Origin: Planctomycetia bacterium
Lineage (GTDB): Bacteria > Planctomycetota > Planctomycetia > Pirellulales > Thermoguttaceae
NCBI GenBank assembly: GCA_030527205.1
Contig: JAUNBG010000003.1
Location: 66,283 to 130,282 of the forward strand
DNA: 64,000 nt
Reading direction: 5' to 3'
Notes under the pieces: model-generated
Database searches by the model: none
What the model was told of the DNA's origin: nothing
What the model saw: the letters and a program-made list of their open reading frames with translations, nothing else
Shown: positions 18,810 through 26,524 of the stretch, piece after piece
How the letters are laid out: each line of letters opens with the position of its first letter
How positions within the stretch are numbered: position 1 is the stretch's first letter
Program-made: the position numbers and the translations under genes

Positions 18810-19676
18810 TCAAAACCAAAGAATAAGTCGATTATCCAACATATCGGGAAGCTGTTTGCGAACAAATTGTTCAATTTGGCGATTATAATATCGCGTACTG
18901 AAATGAGACGCAATAATCTTTTCGTTCTTAAAGTTTTCTCGACGCTCAATCAAATCGTCGAGATGAAAATGCCCAAATTTATTGATCGCCTCGCGTCGAT
19001 GATGCGGAGCGACAAAAGTCATTTCTGTAATCAAAATTTCCGCGCGATAAAAATCGGGATAATAATCCAATGCGGCGGCTGTTGTATCGCCAAGAAAGGC
19101 AACTTTCGGAAGACGAATTTCATTCGTAAGCTGAACCCCAGATTGATTTAAGTTGCGTATTTCTTCTCCAGTAAGCGAAAGATATTCCGGCTTTAATTTT
19201 TTGCGACGTTCCCAAACCAGATAACCGAGCGACGGAATTGTATGGAATGTTTTGGAAACAGTAACAACCAGTTCCCGCGACAGCTCAACGGTATCGCCGT
19301 CTTCCAATCCGATGAGCTGACAAGGGAGTTGTCCGCGATCAAGTCGAGCGAAAACATTAAGGAGTTGGCGAACTTCGATGACTTTTTCCGCAGGCAGATA
19401 AATCGTCGGCGGTTCCATTTTCATCATTCGTCGACGCGCAATATAAGCGGGAAGAGCGAGAATATGGTCCATATGAGTATGCGAAATGAACCAGCGAGGC
19501 GTTCCCATAAATTCCCAAGGTTGCCAACCGAGATCGAAACCGAGTTTATATTCCGAAATGCGCCAAAAAGTTTGAACCGCCGCCCGCGAAAAACCTTCTA
19601 TTGTCAGATCTTTATATTTCAGCTGATTGCATTTTGATTGATCTTCCGAAAAGAGATTTTCCTTCGGAGTATTCAT
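18810..19676 (-). CDS. Ribonuclease Z-like metallo-beta-lactamase-fold hydrolase
   Basis: Probable zinc-dependent tRNA 3' endonuclease or phosphodiesterase, 288 residues. The metal motif SHTHMDHILALP (HxHxDH, His66, His68, Asp70, His71) is clear, with KTFHTIPSLGY, LGDTT and a distal IASHFSTRY supplying later ligands. The HxHxDH plus ASHFSTRY combination points to the RNase Z/ElaC side of the superfamily, in a short variant without a long exosite arm; some relatives are annotated only as MBL-fold hydrolases. The ATG at 19676 has AAGGA eight to nine bases upstream. A terminator-like hairpin lies in its leader. Confidence 0.75.
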   Translation of the reverse strand: MNTPKENLFSEDQSKCNQLKYKDLTIEGFSRAAVQTFWRISEYKLGFDLGWQPWEFMGTPRWFISHTHMDHILALPAYIARRRMMKMEPPTIYLPAEKVIEVRQLLNVFARLDRGQLPCQLIGLEDGDTVELSRELVVTVSKTFHTIPSLGYLVWERRKKLKPEYLSLTGEEIRNLNQSGVQLTNEIRLPKVAFLGDTTAAALDYYPDFYRAEILITEMTFVAPHHRREAINKFGHFHLDDLIERRENFKNEKIIASHFSTRYYNRQIEQFVRKQLPDMLDNRLILWF

Positions 19677-19697
19677 TAAATATTCCTTATTGATACT

Positions 19698-19729
19698 AAA
19701 AAAGTCGTTAATCTTTCAATTAACGACTT
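19698..19729 (-). terminator. Terminator-like hairpin in the rnz-like leader
   Basis: A perfect 11 bp inverted repeat, AAGTCGTTAAT / ATTAACGACTT with a 6-base loop, is followed on the minus strand by a run of six T, then the AAGGA ribosome site and ATG of the rnz-like gene 22 bases on. No minus-strand gene lies between der and this point, so it reads as an attenuator rather than the end of another unit. Confidence 0.6.
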
Positions 19730-19778
19730 CTTGAATATCCCCTATGAATTTTATGAAAAATATGTAAATATTCTTGAA

Positions 19779-19888
19779 GGAAGTTCCCAAAACCCCTTAA
19801 AAGCGCGGACGTCTCGTCCGCAGGAACTGGTTTCCGCGACGTTTTCCGAATAGAATTTGTTGCAAAAAACAGATTTTTTAGAATTTCC
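19779..19888 (+). repeat. MITE-like element, copy C (subfamily II)
   Basis: 110 bp. Termini GGAAGTTCCC / GAATTTCC and a perfect core palindrome GCGGACGTCTCGTCCGC. TTGAA flanks both sides (19774-19778 and 19890-19894). Confidence 0.8.
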
Positions 19889-20141
19889 TTTGAAAATGAA
19901 CAAATGGTTCATTCCTTTATTCTTGTCCGAAACCTGAATTCAGTCAATTCAAATCCGATGAACTTGAACCAACTCATTCGGCAAGCGGAATGTCAAAAGC
20001 GATCTAATTCCTTGAATAAATATAGATTATTCCTCTTAATTGGCAAGGGGGGTTAAAATTTTTACGAAGTTTCGGAATGAGGGGGCTGTTTTTTTTTTCA
20101 ATTTCGTTTATCCTGCAAGAAAATAGTTAAGGAATGATCTA

Positions 20142-21644
20142 ATGGGAATAGCTAAAATTGCAATCGTTGGCCGGCCTAATGTCGGAAAATCGAGTTTATT
20201 TAACTGGCTGATTGGCGAACGAGTTTCGATTGTCGATTCCGTTGCCGGCGTAACGCGCGATCGAGTTTCATTTTTATTGGATATCGGATCGTCTTCGGAT
20301 CAGCGATTGAGAAATCAATCCAGGCGTTCCGGTCTTGATTCAACAGGCAAAAAACAATCAGCCGATCAGAAATCAGAGAAAGAACATTGGGAAACCGAAG
20401 AGGAATCCTGTTCGCCCAGACTCATTGAGTTGACCGATACCGGAGGCATTGGCATTGTTGACAAGGATGATTTATCCGAAGACGTTGAACAACAGATTCA
20501 ATGGGCAATCAATTCCGCTGATCTGATTCTTTTTCTTGTTGATTCGCGATCCGGAATTGCGCCGTTGGATGAATATATTGCCGAACGCTTGAGAAAATTG
20601 TCTGTTCCCATTCTTTTGGTTGCCAATAAGTCCGACGATATCAATCTTGAACGAAACGCCGAAGAATTTCAACGTTTCGGTTGGGGCGTTATTCCCGTCA
20701 GCGTCAAGCAAAAACGCGGACGGGTTCATTTAATGGACGAATTGGAAAAAACGATTCCAACTTCGATTTTTGACGAAAATGAAGGAAACCATTCCGATGA
20801 ATTAATCCAGCCGGTTATGAAAATCGCCATTGTTGGACGACGCAACGTCGGAAAAAGTACTTTCGTCAATACGCTGGCCCAGGAAGAACGCGTCATTGCC
20901 AGTCCTGTTCCTGGAACAACCCGCGACAGCATTGATGTTCGCTTTGAAATGGACGGTCAAACTTTTGTCGCAATTGATACGCCTGGTTTCATTCGGAAAA
21001 AAAGCATTTCAAACGATCTCGATTTTTACAGCACAACTCGAGCCGAACGCGGCATTCGGATGGCCGATGTCGTTTTGATGTTTTTTGATGCCTCGCAGCA
21101 AATCAGCAAAATGGACAAACAGCTGGTTAATCTCATTGAAAAACATATTCGACCTTGCATTTTTGTCGTCAATAAATGGGATTTAATGGCTCAACATAAA
21201 ATGCCGACAAGTCGTTGGGGCGATTATCTTCGCGATACTTTTGGAACAATGGCTCATGTTCCCATTGCGTTTATAACCGGGCAAACAGGTCAAAATGCGC
21301 AAAAACTCATTCAGCATGCGCAACGTCTTATGCGACAGAGCCGTCGTCGCGTTTCGACGAATGAATTGAATAAATTGATTATTGCCGCTATGGATTATAA
21401 TCCGCCGCCGCTTTATTATCATCGAAAAGTCAAAGTTTATTATGCGACCCAAGTTAGCGTTTCGCCGCCGACCATTGTTCTTTTCTGTAATATGCCCGAA
21501 GCCTTTTCGCCGAGTTATCAACGATATTTATTGAATGTTCTTCGCGATGAGTTGCCGTTCAGCGAAGTTCCAATTCGTCTCGTCTTTCGTAAACGGGAAA
21601 GCGAAGATCGAACCGACGCTGTTGACTCGAAAAGAAAAAGTTGA
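20142..21644 (+). CDS. der: Ribosome-assembly GTPase Der (EngA)
   Basis: Double-GTPase needed for late 50S subunit assembly. The first G domain has GRPNVGKS (10-17) and DTGG (99-102); the second has GRRNVGKS, DTPG and NKWD. The C-terminal KH-like domain (YNPPPLYYHRKVKVYYATQ, then FCNMPEAFSPSYQRYL) is complete. Between switch I and DTGG of the first domain there is an insertion of about 50 polar residues (about 46-95) rich in Ser, Lys and Glu; most orthologues have a short loop there. The total of 500 residues is longer than the usual 440-490. Ribosome site AAGGA upstream. Stands alone. Confidence 0.95.
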   Translation: MGIAKIAIVGRPNVGKSSLFNWLIGERVSIVDSVAGVTRDRVSFLLDIGSSSDQRLRNQSRRSGLDSTGKKQSADQKSEKEHWETEEESCSPRLIELTDTGGIGIVDKDDLSEDVEQQIQWAINSADLILFLVDSRSGIAPLDEYIAERLRKLSVPILLVANKSDDINLERNAEEFQRFGWGVIPVSVKQKRGRVHLMDELEKTIPTSIFDENEGNHSDELIQPVMKIAIVGRRNVGKSTFVNTLAQEERVIASPVPGTTRDSIDVRFEMDGQTFVAIDTPGFIRKKSISNDLDFYSTTRAERGIRMADVVLMFFDASQQISKMDKQLVNLIEKHIRPCIFVVNKWDLMAQHKMPTSRWGDYLRDTFGTMAHVPIAFITGQTGQNAQKLIQHAQRLMRQSRRRVSTNELNKLIIAAMDYNPPPLYYHRKVKVYYATQVSVSPPTIVLFCNMPEAFSPSYQRYLLNVLRDELPFSEVPIRLVFRKRESEDRTDAVDSKRKS

Positions 21645-21674
21645 TCTTTGGCAGACCGTTGTTTTATCTTTGTT

Positions 21675-21782
21675 GGAAGTTCTAAAAACCCGCAGGGAAC
21701 ACGGAAGTCTCGTCCGCAGGAACAGGTTTTTGTGACGTTTTCCGAATTGATTTTATTGTAAAAAACAGATTTTAGAACTTCC
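21675..21782 (+). repeat. MITE-like element, copy D (subfamily II)
   Basis: 108 bp, 30 bases past the der stop. Termini GGAAGTTCTAAAAACC / TTTTAGAACTTCC. The 6 bp TTTGTT lies immediately outside both ends (21669-21674 and 21783-21788), the clearest target-site duplication of the family. Confidence 0.88.
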
Positions 21783-21963
21783 TTTGTTTAATTCAGACGC
21801 TTCAAACCGGCGAATGATTCAATCCATTGAAGATTTCAGATCGTTCTGGCTGTCAACGTCAATGTCAATAACTCGCGAATTGGCGGGCAGAATGTCGAAC
21901 GAATTGCGGAAGGCAAATTCTGCCGTTGCCGCTTCGATCAAAAAATCAGCGCTTTTTAACCGC

Positions 21964-22012
21964 CTTAACCAGCTCAACCAGTTCAATCAACTCAACCAGC
22001 TTAACAGGCTTG
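21964..22012 (+). repeat. Degenerate 9 bp tandem repeat (CTCAACCAG)
   Basis: About five copies of CTYAAYCAG in a row. In one frame it reads as Leu-Asn-Gln repeats. No gene can be firmly assigned. Confidence 0.6.
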
Positions 22013-22250
22013 AAAATAAACGAAAATGCGTCTCGGGCAAAAAGCTCTTGACGTCGATGACTCTTTTTATTATACTCAATCTTTGTTGACTTAAATTGTC
22101 AATGACGATTTAAGTTGTTATGAAAAGGAGAGACTTTTTTCTTAACATCTAAGCCAAAAAAGAGGGCGGCTTTCGACTTCAACGATCGATCCGTCGTTTC
22201 CGGTTTATGATCCCAACGTTTTAACGTTTTCGCGAGGCTTGATCCTTTAA

Positions 22251-22359
22251 GGAAGTCCTAAAAACCCTTTCGGAGCGCGGACGTCTCGTCCGCAAGAACT
22301 GTTTTTTACGAAATGATCCGAATTGAGTTTGTTGAAAAATCCGGATTTTTAGAACTTTC
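22251..22359 (+). repeat. MITE-like element, copy E (subfamily I)
   Basis: 109 bp, about 95 bases upstream of the YdjM-like gene. Termini GGAAGTCCTAAAAACCC / TTTTTAGAACTTTC, with a perfect core palindrome. TTTAA is present at both sides (22246-22250 and 22361-22365). Confidence 0.82.
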
Positions 22360-22454
22360 ATTTAATATAACTTCGATCCTTATTTGAAAATCCGACAAAC
22401 GTTTTTCTGCGAATGAGAATCTTCTGAAAATAAGCTCCAACAGGACCAATCGAA

Positions 22455-23414
22455 ATGGCGAACTACAAAACGCATTTGGCAGGCGGAACGGTTGCCGGAA
22501 TTGCTTTGGGCGGCTTTTCGCATTGGATGGCCGACGTTTCTCTTTCTGCCTCTCTTTTTGCTGGCTGTCTTTGTTCGATCGGCGGAATTCTTCCCGATAT
22601 TGACAGCAAAACGAGCACATCATTCAAGCGTTGTCTTGCTATTGTTGCTGGAGTTTCGTCATTATTATTGGTCAGTCGATTGAGAGATTTCCCGTTGGAC
22701 GTTGAATCGGTTGTTATGATTGGCGGCGGAATTTATATTGCGATCAGTTTTTTTATCGGCGGTTTGATTCGACGTTTTACGGTTCATCGCGGCATGTGTC
22801 ACAGCATACCAATGGCGGTTATTGCCGCACAAATTATTTATCTTTTGACTTCTGGAACGACTGAGCTTCGTTTGTTTAAAGCATTCGCGATTTTTTTGGG
22901 CGTTCTTGTTCATCTGACTTTAGATGAATTCTATAGTTTCGAAGTTAATAAAAAGTCGATAACCAAAAAAGTTCGAATTAAAAAATCGTTTGGAACGGCG
23001 CTTAAAGTTATTGATTTTGAGAATATGAAATCAACTTTGTTCTTTTTCGCCATTATTATTTGCCTGACCGAAACAATAATGCATGAACCGAATTTGACTC
23101 AAAATAACGCAAATAATTCTCAAGTTGACCTTCGCGGAAAGTTCGCCATTGATCATATGCGGAAGCGTTATCCCGTTCAATATGATCTTTCTGTCATTGA
23201 ATGGGTTGCCGAAAACCAACTCGTTCTTGAGCCCGGAACTCCCGATAACGTCAAATGGGAAGAATTGGAATCGTTATTTGTCGCAAATAATTCAGCTGAT
23301 TCCGCGCAAAATCCCGATAATTCAAATTCTCAAAAGAAAGATAAAGACGAAAGTCAATCGCTTTCCGTTTTGGAGCAAATCAACTGGCGAAGCCGACATC
23401 CCAAGAATGAATGA
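22455..23414 (+). CDS. YdjM/LexA-regulated-type membrane-bound metal-dependent hydrolase
   Basis: Integral membrane protein of the YdjM family (DUF457), 319 residues. The family motifs are all visible: YKTHLAGG near the N-terminus, GGILPDIDS (about 52-60), HRGMCHSIPM and HLTLDEFYSF, whose His and Asp residues are predicted to bind metal. About five helices span residues 1-155 and another lies near 195. The C-terminal 100 residues are soluble, polar and unlike most family members. The biochemical role of the family is poorly known; a hydrolase activity is only predicted. No operon partner. The ribosome site is a weak AGGA. Confidence 0.75.
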   Translation: MANYKTHLAGGTVAGIALGGFSHWMADVSLSASLFAGCLCSIGGILPDIDSKTSTSFKRCLAIVAGVSSLLLVSRLRDFPLDVESVVMIGGGIYIAISFFIGGLIRRFTVHRGMCHSIPMAVIAAQIIYLLTSGTTELRLFKAFAIFLGVLVHLTLDEFYSFEVNKKSITKKVRIKKSFGTALKVIDFENMKSTLFFFAIIICLTETIMHEPNLTQNNANNSQVDLRGKFAIDHMRKRYPVQYDLSVIEWVAENQLVLEPGTPDNVKWEELESLFVANNSADSAQNPDNSNSQKKDKDESQSLSVLEQINWRSRHPKNE

Positions 23415-23520
23415 TTGGCCGGAAAATGAAGCCGTTTTGTCGGAATTATTGAATCGCGCAATGTTTATCCTGGATCGTTTTTTTAAAGAAAAATCAAAGA
23501 TATATCAGAACTTTCGCCGA

Positions 23521-23812
23521 TTTTTCTTTTCGCGACACAGAATAGAACATAATCTGTCGGAAAAAAAGGATTTTTTCGCAGCGGCGCGGCGGTTTTGCGA
23601 ACAGAATGAAAACTCCCAAAACGAGCGACAAAAACGAGCGACAAAAACGAATCTTTTTTCAAATGAAACTGCCGTTTTAATCGCGATTAAAAGCAATATA
23701 AATAACGACGAAATCTGAAATTCCAAAAAGAAAGCGTCCTTGCGTTTCCGTCGCGTCGCTGCGCGAAAAATTCCAAAATCATTACAATAATCGGGGAAAG
23801 AGCAGTTTATAT
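23521..23812 (-). repeat. 250-290 bp dispersed repeat, copy 2
   Basis: Matches 10973-11223. It contains a small internal tandem duplication (ACGAGCGACAAAA twice, around 23620-23650) and a GC-rich insertion (GCGGCGCGGCGG) that copy 1 lacks. Flanks do not match between copies. Confidence 0.65.
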
Positions 23813-23957
23813 TTTTATGAAGAAAAAAATCGAGCGACTTTTGGGCGACAGGGTTCGTTTTCAGGCAGGCTTGTCGTTGCCGAAATTGCGAACGCAATGA
23901 TCGGGGATTTTTTATGGATTTGAATATAATAGGGACATTCTTGCGTTTATCCTTGAA

Positions 23958-24065
23958 GAAAGTTCTAAAAACTTGTTTTTACAATAAACTCAATTCGTAA
24001 AACGTTGCGAAAATCTGTTCTTGCGGACGGGACTTCCTCGCTCCCAGCGGGTTTTTAGAACTTCC
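23958..24065 (-). repeat. MITE-like element, copy F (subfamily II, reverse)
   Basis: 108 bp between convergent genes. Termini GAAAGTTCTAAAAAC / TTTTTAGAACTTCC. One core arm is mutated. Flanks TTGAA and TTGAG are a near-match duplication. Confidence 0.78.
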
Positions 24066-24241
24066 TTTGAGAATCAAAACCCGTTTCAATAAGAAAAACG
24101 AAAGTTATTTTTGTTTTGTTCTTTCAATAAAACTCAAGCCCGTTGAAACCGTTTCATTTTTGGCTTTCAAGAAATCCGGCAAAAAAAGGGAAGGGGATTA
24201 AAACAAGGGCTTGGGCGTTTGATTTTTCTTATCAAAAAACA

Positions 24242-25777
24242 TTAAAGCTGATTGAGTAAATTGATCGCCGCTTGACGTTTGAAAAAAGGAGCTTTGCTGG
24301 CTAAAGCGGCCTCAATCAATTTTTTCGCTTCGTCGTTTTGTTGATTTTGGGCTAAAAGAACGGCAAAATAATAGGCGGTCGCGGCATTTAATTGTCCGTC
24401 GGCTGCCGATTGTTGAAGAATTTGCTTGGCTTTGTCCGTTTCTCCCGCTTGCAAAAGCGTCCAGCCAAGAGTTGCTAGAAATTCGCGATTATTATCTTGT
24501 TTTTGAATATTGCTTGTTGCATATTGAAGCGCGAGCTTTTTCTTTTCGGGATCATTTTGCTCACAAAGCGCCAAAGCAAGTCCATTAACCGCTTCAGAAT
24601 CAATGGGACTTTGACGAACAACTTCTTGAAAAGCTTGCTGAGCTTGCGCAAAATCAGATCGGAAAAGAGCGACATTTCCCATTGTTTTAAGAACGTTAAG
24701 CGATTTGGAGTCTTCTTGATAAAGTTTTTGAACGAGATTCCAGGCGGCGTCAAGATCGTTTTCATTGATCGCCATCATAATGGAAAGCGATAAAACATCG
24801 GTTGACTTTGGATACGCTTTTTGAGCGGCGATAATACTTTCTTTCGCTTTTGCCAAATCGCCTCGACTAATATAAAGTTGAGCCATCATTCCGTCCGCAG
24901 GCATTCCTTCCCCTTTCGACAGCGAATCGGCGCGAACGAACCAATTGCGAGCCTGAGCGTCTTGGTTTTGATGAAAAAAGGAAAGAGCGATCAAACGGCA
25001 AAGTTCAGGCGATTCTCCCTGAATTTGAATGAGATTGGCAAGCATTTGTTGCATTTCAGCCCAACGTTTGCGTAATTGCATCAAATTCATTTTGCCGCGA
25101 AGCAATGAGATTGTTAAAGCCTTTTTGCGATCTGCGTTGACAGAATATTGTGATAATATTTGTTCCCCTTTTTGAAAAAGAAGTTCTGCGGCGGTTAATT
25201 CCCCTTGTTGCAGCGAAATTTCTGCTAAAAGCAAATAAGCTTCCGGATCATTGGGCGATTCTTCTGTCGCCATTTCTAATGAAACTCGAACGGCATTTCG
25301 ATTTTTCAGTTGCGAAAACCATTGAGCCAAAATCAAACGCGGAGGAATGATTTCAGGATTTGTCTGACTCATTTCCTTCAAAATCTTGAGCGAACCAGCA
25401 ATATCAGATTTATTGAATTTATCAACGGCCTCTTGAAGTTTGGCCTTCAATTCCGGACTCATTTGCTGATCAGGACTGGAAATAGTCGATTGAGTTGTCG
25501 CCGGAGAAGCGGCGTTATTGAGATTTGTTGAAGCGGCAGGATTGGCGGAAACATTTCCCTGGCCAGCTAAACGAGCGACTCCTGAATTTGTTCTCAATGC
25601 ATTTGCAGAGGTCGGATTTGTTGATTGTTGAGCCGAATTTCTTTGCTGATTGTTTGAGGTTTTGGCTGGCGTCAACCGATTTTGCGCGAATGACATTTCT
25701 GTATTCAAAAAAAGACCCAAAATCAACATATTGATTCCCAGGAACCAACGTTGACATTTTAAATTCCTTCCAGACAT
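24242..25777 (-). CDS. Exported tetratricopeptide-repeat protein
   Basis: A frame of 511 residues from the ATG at 25777, which has GAGGAG nine bases upstream (an in-frame TTG lies one codon earlier). The N-terminus (MSGRNLKCQRWFLGINMLILGLF) looks like a signal peptide. A Gln/Asn/Ser/Ala-rich linker covers about residues 35-105, then roughly ten degenerate TPR-type helix pairs run to the end (for example DPEAYLLLAEISLQQGELTAAE, cited only in part). Such proteins scaffold complexes outside the cytoplasm; no specific partner is visible. Its leader carries the TACTCAAGCC motif (reverse strand) near 25825-25835. Confidence 0.75.
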   Translation of the reverse strand: MSGRNLKCQRWFLGINMLILGLFLNTEMSFAQNRLTPAKTSNNQQRNSAQQSTNPTSANALRTNSGVARLAGQGNVSANPAASTNLNNAASPATTQSTISSPDQQMSPELKAKLQEAVDKFNKSDIAGSLKILKEMSQTNPEIIPPRLILAQWFSQLKNRNAVRVSLEMATEESPNDPEAYLLLAEISLQQGELTAAELLFQKGEQILSQYSVNADRKKALTISLLRGKMNLMQLRKRWAEMQQMLANLIQIQGESPELCRLIALSFFHQNQDAQARNWFVRADSLSKGEGMPADGMMAQLYISRGDLAKAKESIIAAQKAYPKSTDVLSLSIMMAINENDLDAAWNLVQKLYQEDSKSLNVLKTMGNVALFRSDFAQAQQAFQEVVRQSPIDSEAVNGLALALCEQNDPEKKKLALQYATSNIQKQDNNREFLATLGWTLLQAGETDKAKQILQQSAADGQLNAATAYYFAVLLAQNQQNDEAKKLIEAALASKAPFFKRQAAINLLNQL

Positions 25778-26524
25778 CAACGATATCTCCTCTTGTAAGT
25801 TAAACTATTATCCTTTATTTTATACTCAAGCCCATTGTCAATTCCGGGGGTTCTGTTCAAAAGTCCGATGATGACGAACGGTTACTCAAGGCGAAACCTC
25901 TCGCCCCTTTCGGCTTTCGTATAGTCAATTTTTTATATTCAGGGAATTAAAACAAATTTTAACGAATATGTCCAGCTCAGTTTTGGTTAGAATAATGAAA
26001 ATCAAAAACTTTTTAGAAAATTTATTTTGACCCAATTCATTAATTTATGATTGTTGTTTTTTTTATGTTTTCTGTATTGTATTTTATAAAAAGTCTTTAT
26101 TCGAAAGGGAAAAGTTCTAAAAACCTGTTTTTAACAACAGACTCAATTCGGAAAACGTTGCGAAAACCGGTTCCTGCCGACGAGACGTCCGCGCTTTCAG
26201 CGGGTTTTTAGAACTTACTGAAAAAAGATTGTTCTTTATTATTCTTTAAATTCATTCAAACGGACAATCAATTTTGCGATTTTTAATCAAATCCATTGGA
26301 GCCCGGATTGAGAGATCGAAAAATGGGCAACGGACTCAAAGCCGGTTCGCAAATGTCGTTTTCTGTAACATTCAAAAGAAAACGGTTACTGTATAATCTT
26401 CTGAGTCAGTATTGACCAATTACCGAATTAATTGTAAACTTATATGAATGAAAATATATTGAAATAGTTTAACCCCTCGCGTTTCTATTTCATTCCAGGA
26501 AAACAAAATCTCAAGAAAAATACA
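25778..26524. other. 747 bp divergent spacer before secA
   Basis: Divergent region of the TPR gene and secA. It contains MITE copy G and the TACTCAAGCC motif. Otherwise AT-rich and featureless. Confidence 0.55.
26109..26217 (-). repeat. MITE-like element, copy G (subfamily II, reverse)
   Basis: About 109 bp upstream of secA. Termini GAAAAGTTCTAAAAACC / TTTTTAGAACTTAC. Core palindrome slightly degraded. No convincing flanking duplication. Confidence 0.75.

Larger units (their letters stand above)
19677..20141. other. 465 bp spacer between divergent rnz-like and der genes
   Basis: Contains the terminator-like hairpin at 19698-19729, MITE copy C, a G-run (GGGGGG near 20047) and the GAGGGGGCTGTTT motif at 20079-20091 followed by a long T-tract. 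No gene. Confidence 0.6.
21645..22454. other. 810 bp spacer between der and the YdjM-like gene
   Basis: Contains MITE copies D and E and the CTCAACCAG tandem repeat. A plus-strand frame (21814-22089, ATG start) runs through the tandem repeat giving NQLNQ-type repeats, but it lacks a convincing ribosome site and similarity to anything I know. Confidence 0.55.
23415..24241. other. 827 bp spacer between convergent genes, repeat-rich
   Basis: Holds copy 2 of the long dispersed repeat and MITE copy F. A minus-strand frame across the repeat (to 23897) begins only at TTG and is discussed with the repeat. Confidence 0.6.

Noticed and set aside
18752-18826. 24-residue hydrophobic peptide MPILLFAALIF...
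   Set aside because: It looks like a membrane helix, but it has no ribosome site and overlaps the rnz-like gene's 3' end on the other strand; too little to call.
7331-26217. Interspersed repeats read as a CRISPR array
   Set aside because: Copies are kilobases apart, in both orientations and with terminal inverted repeats; there are no regular spacers and no cas genes.
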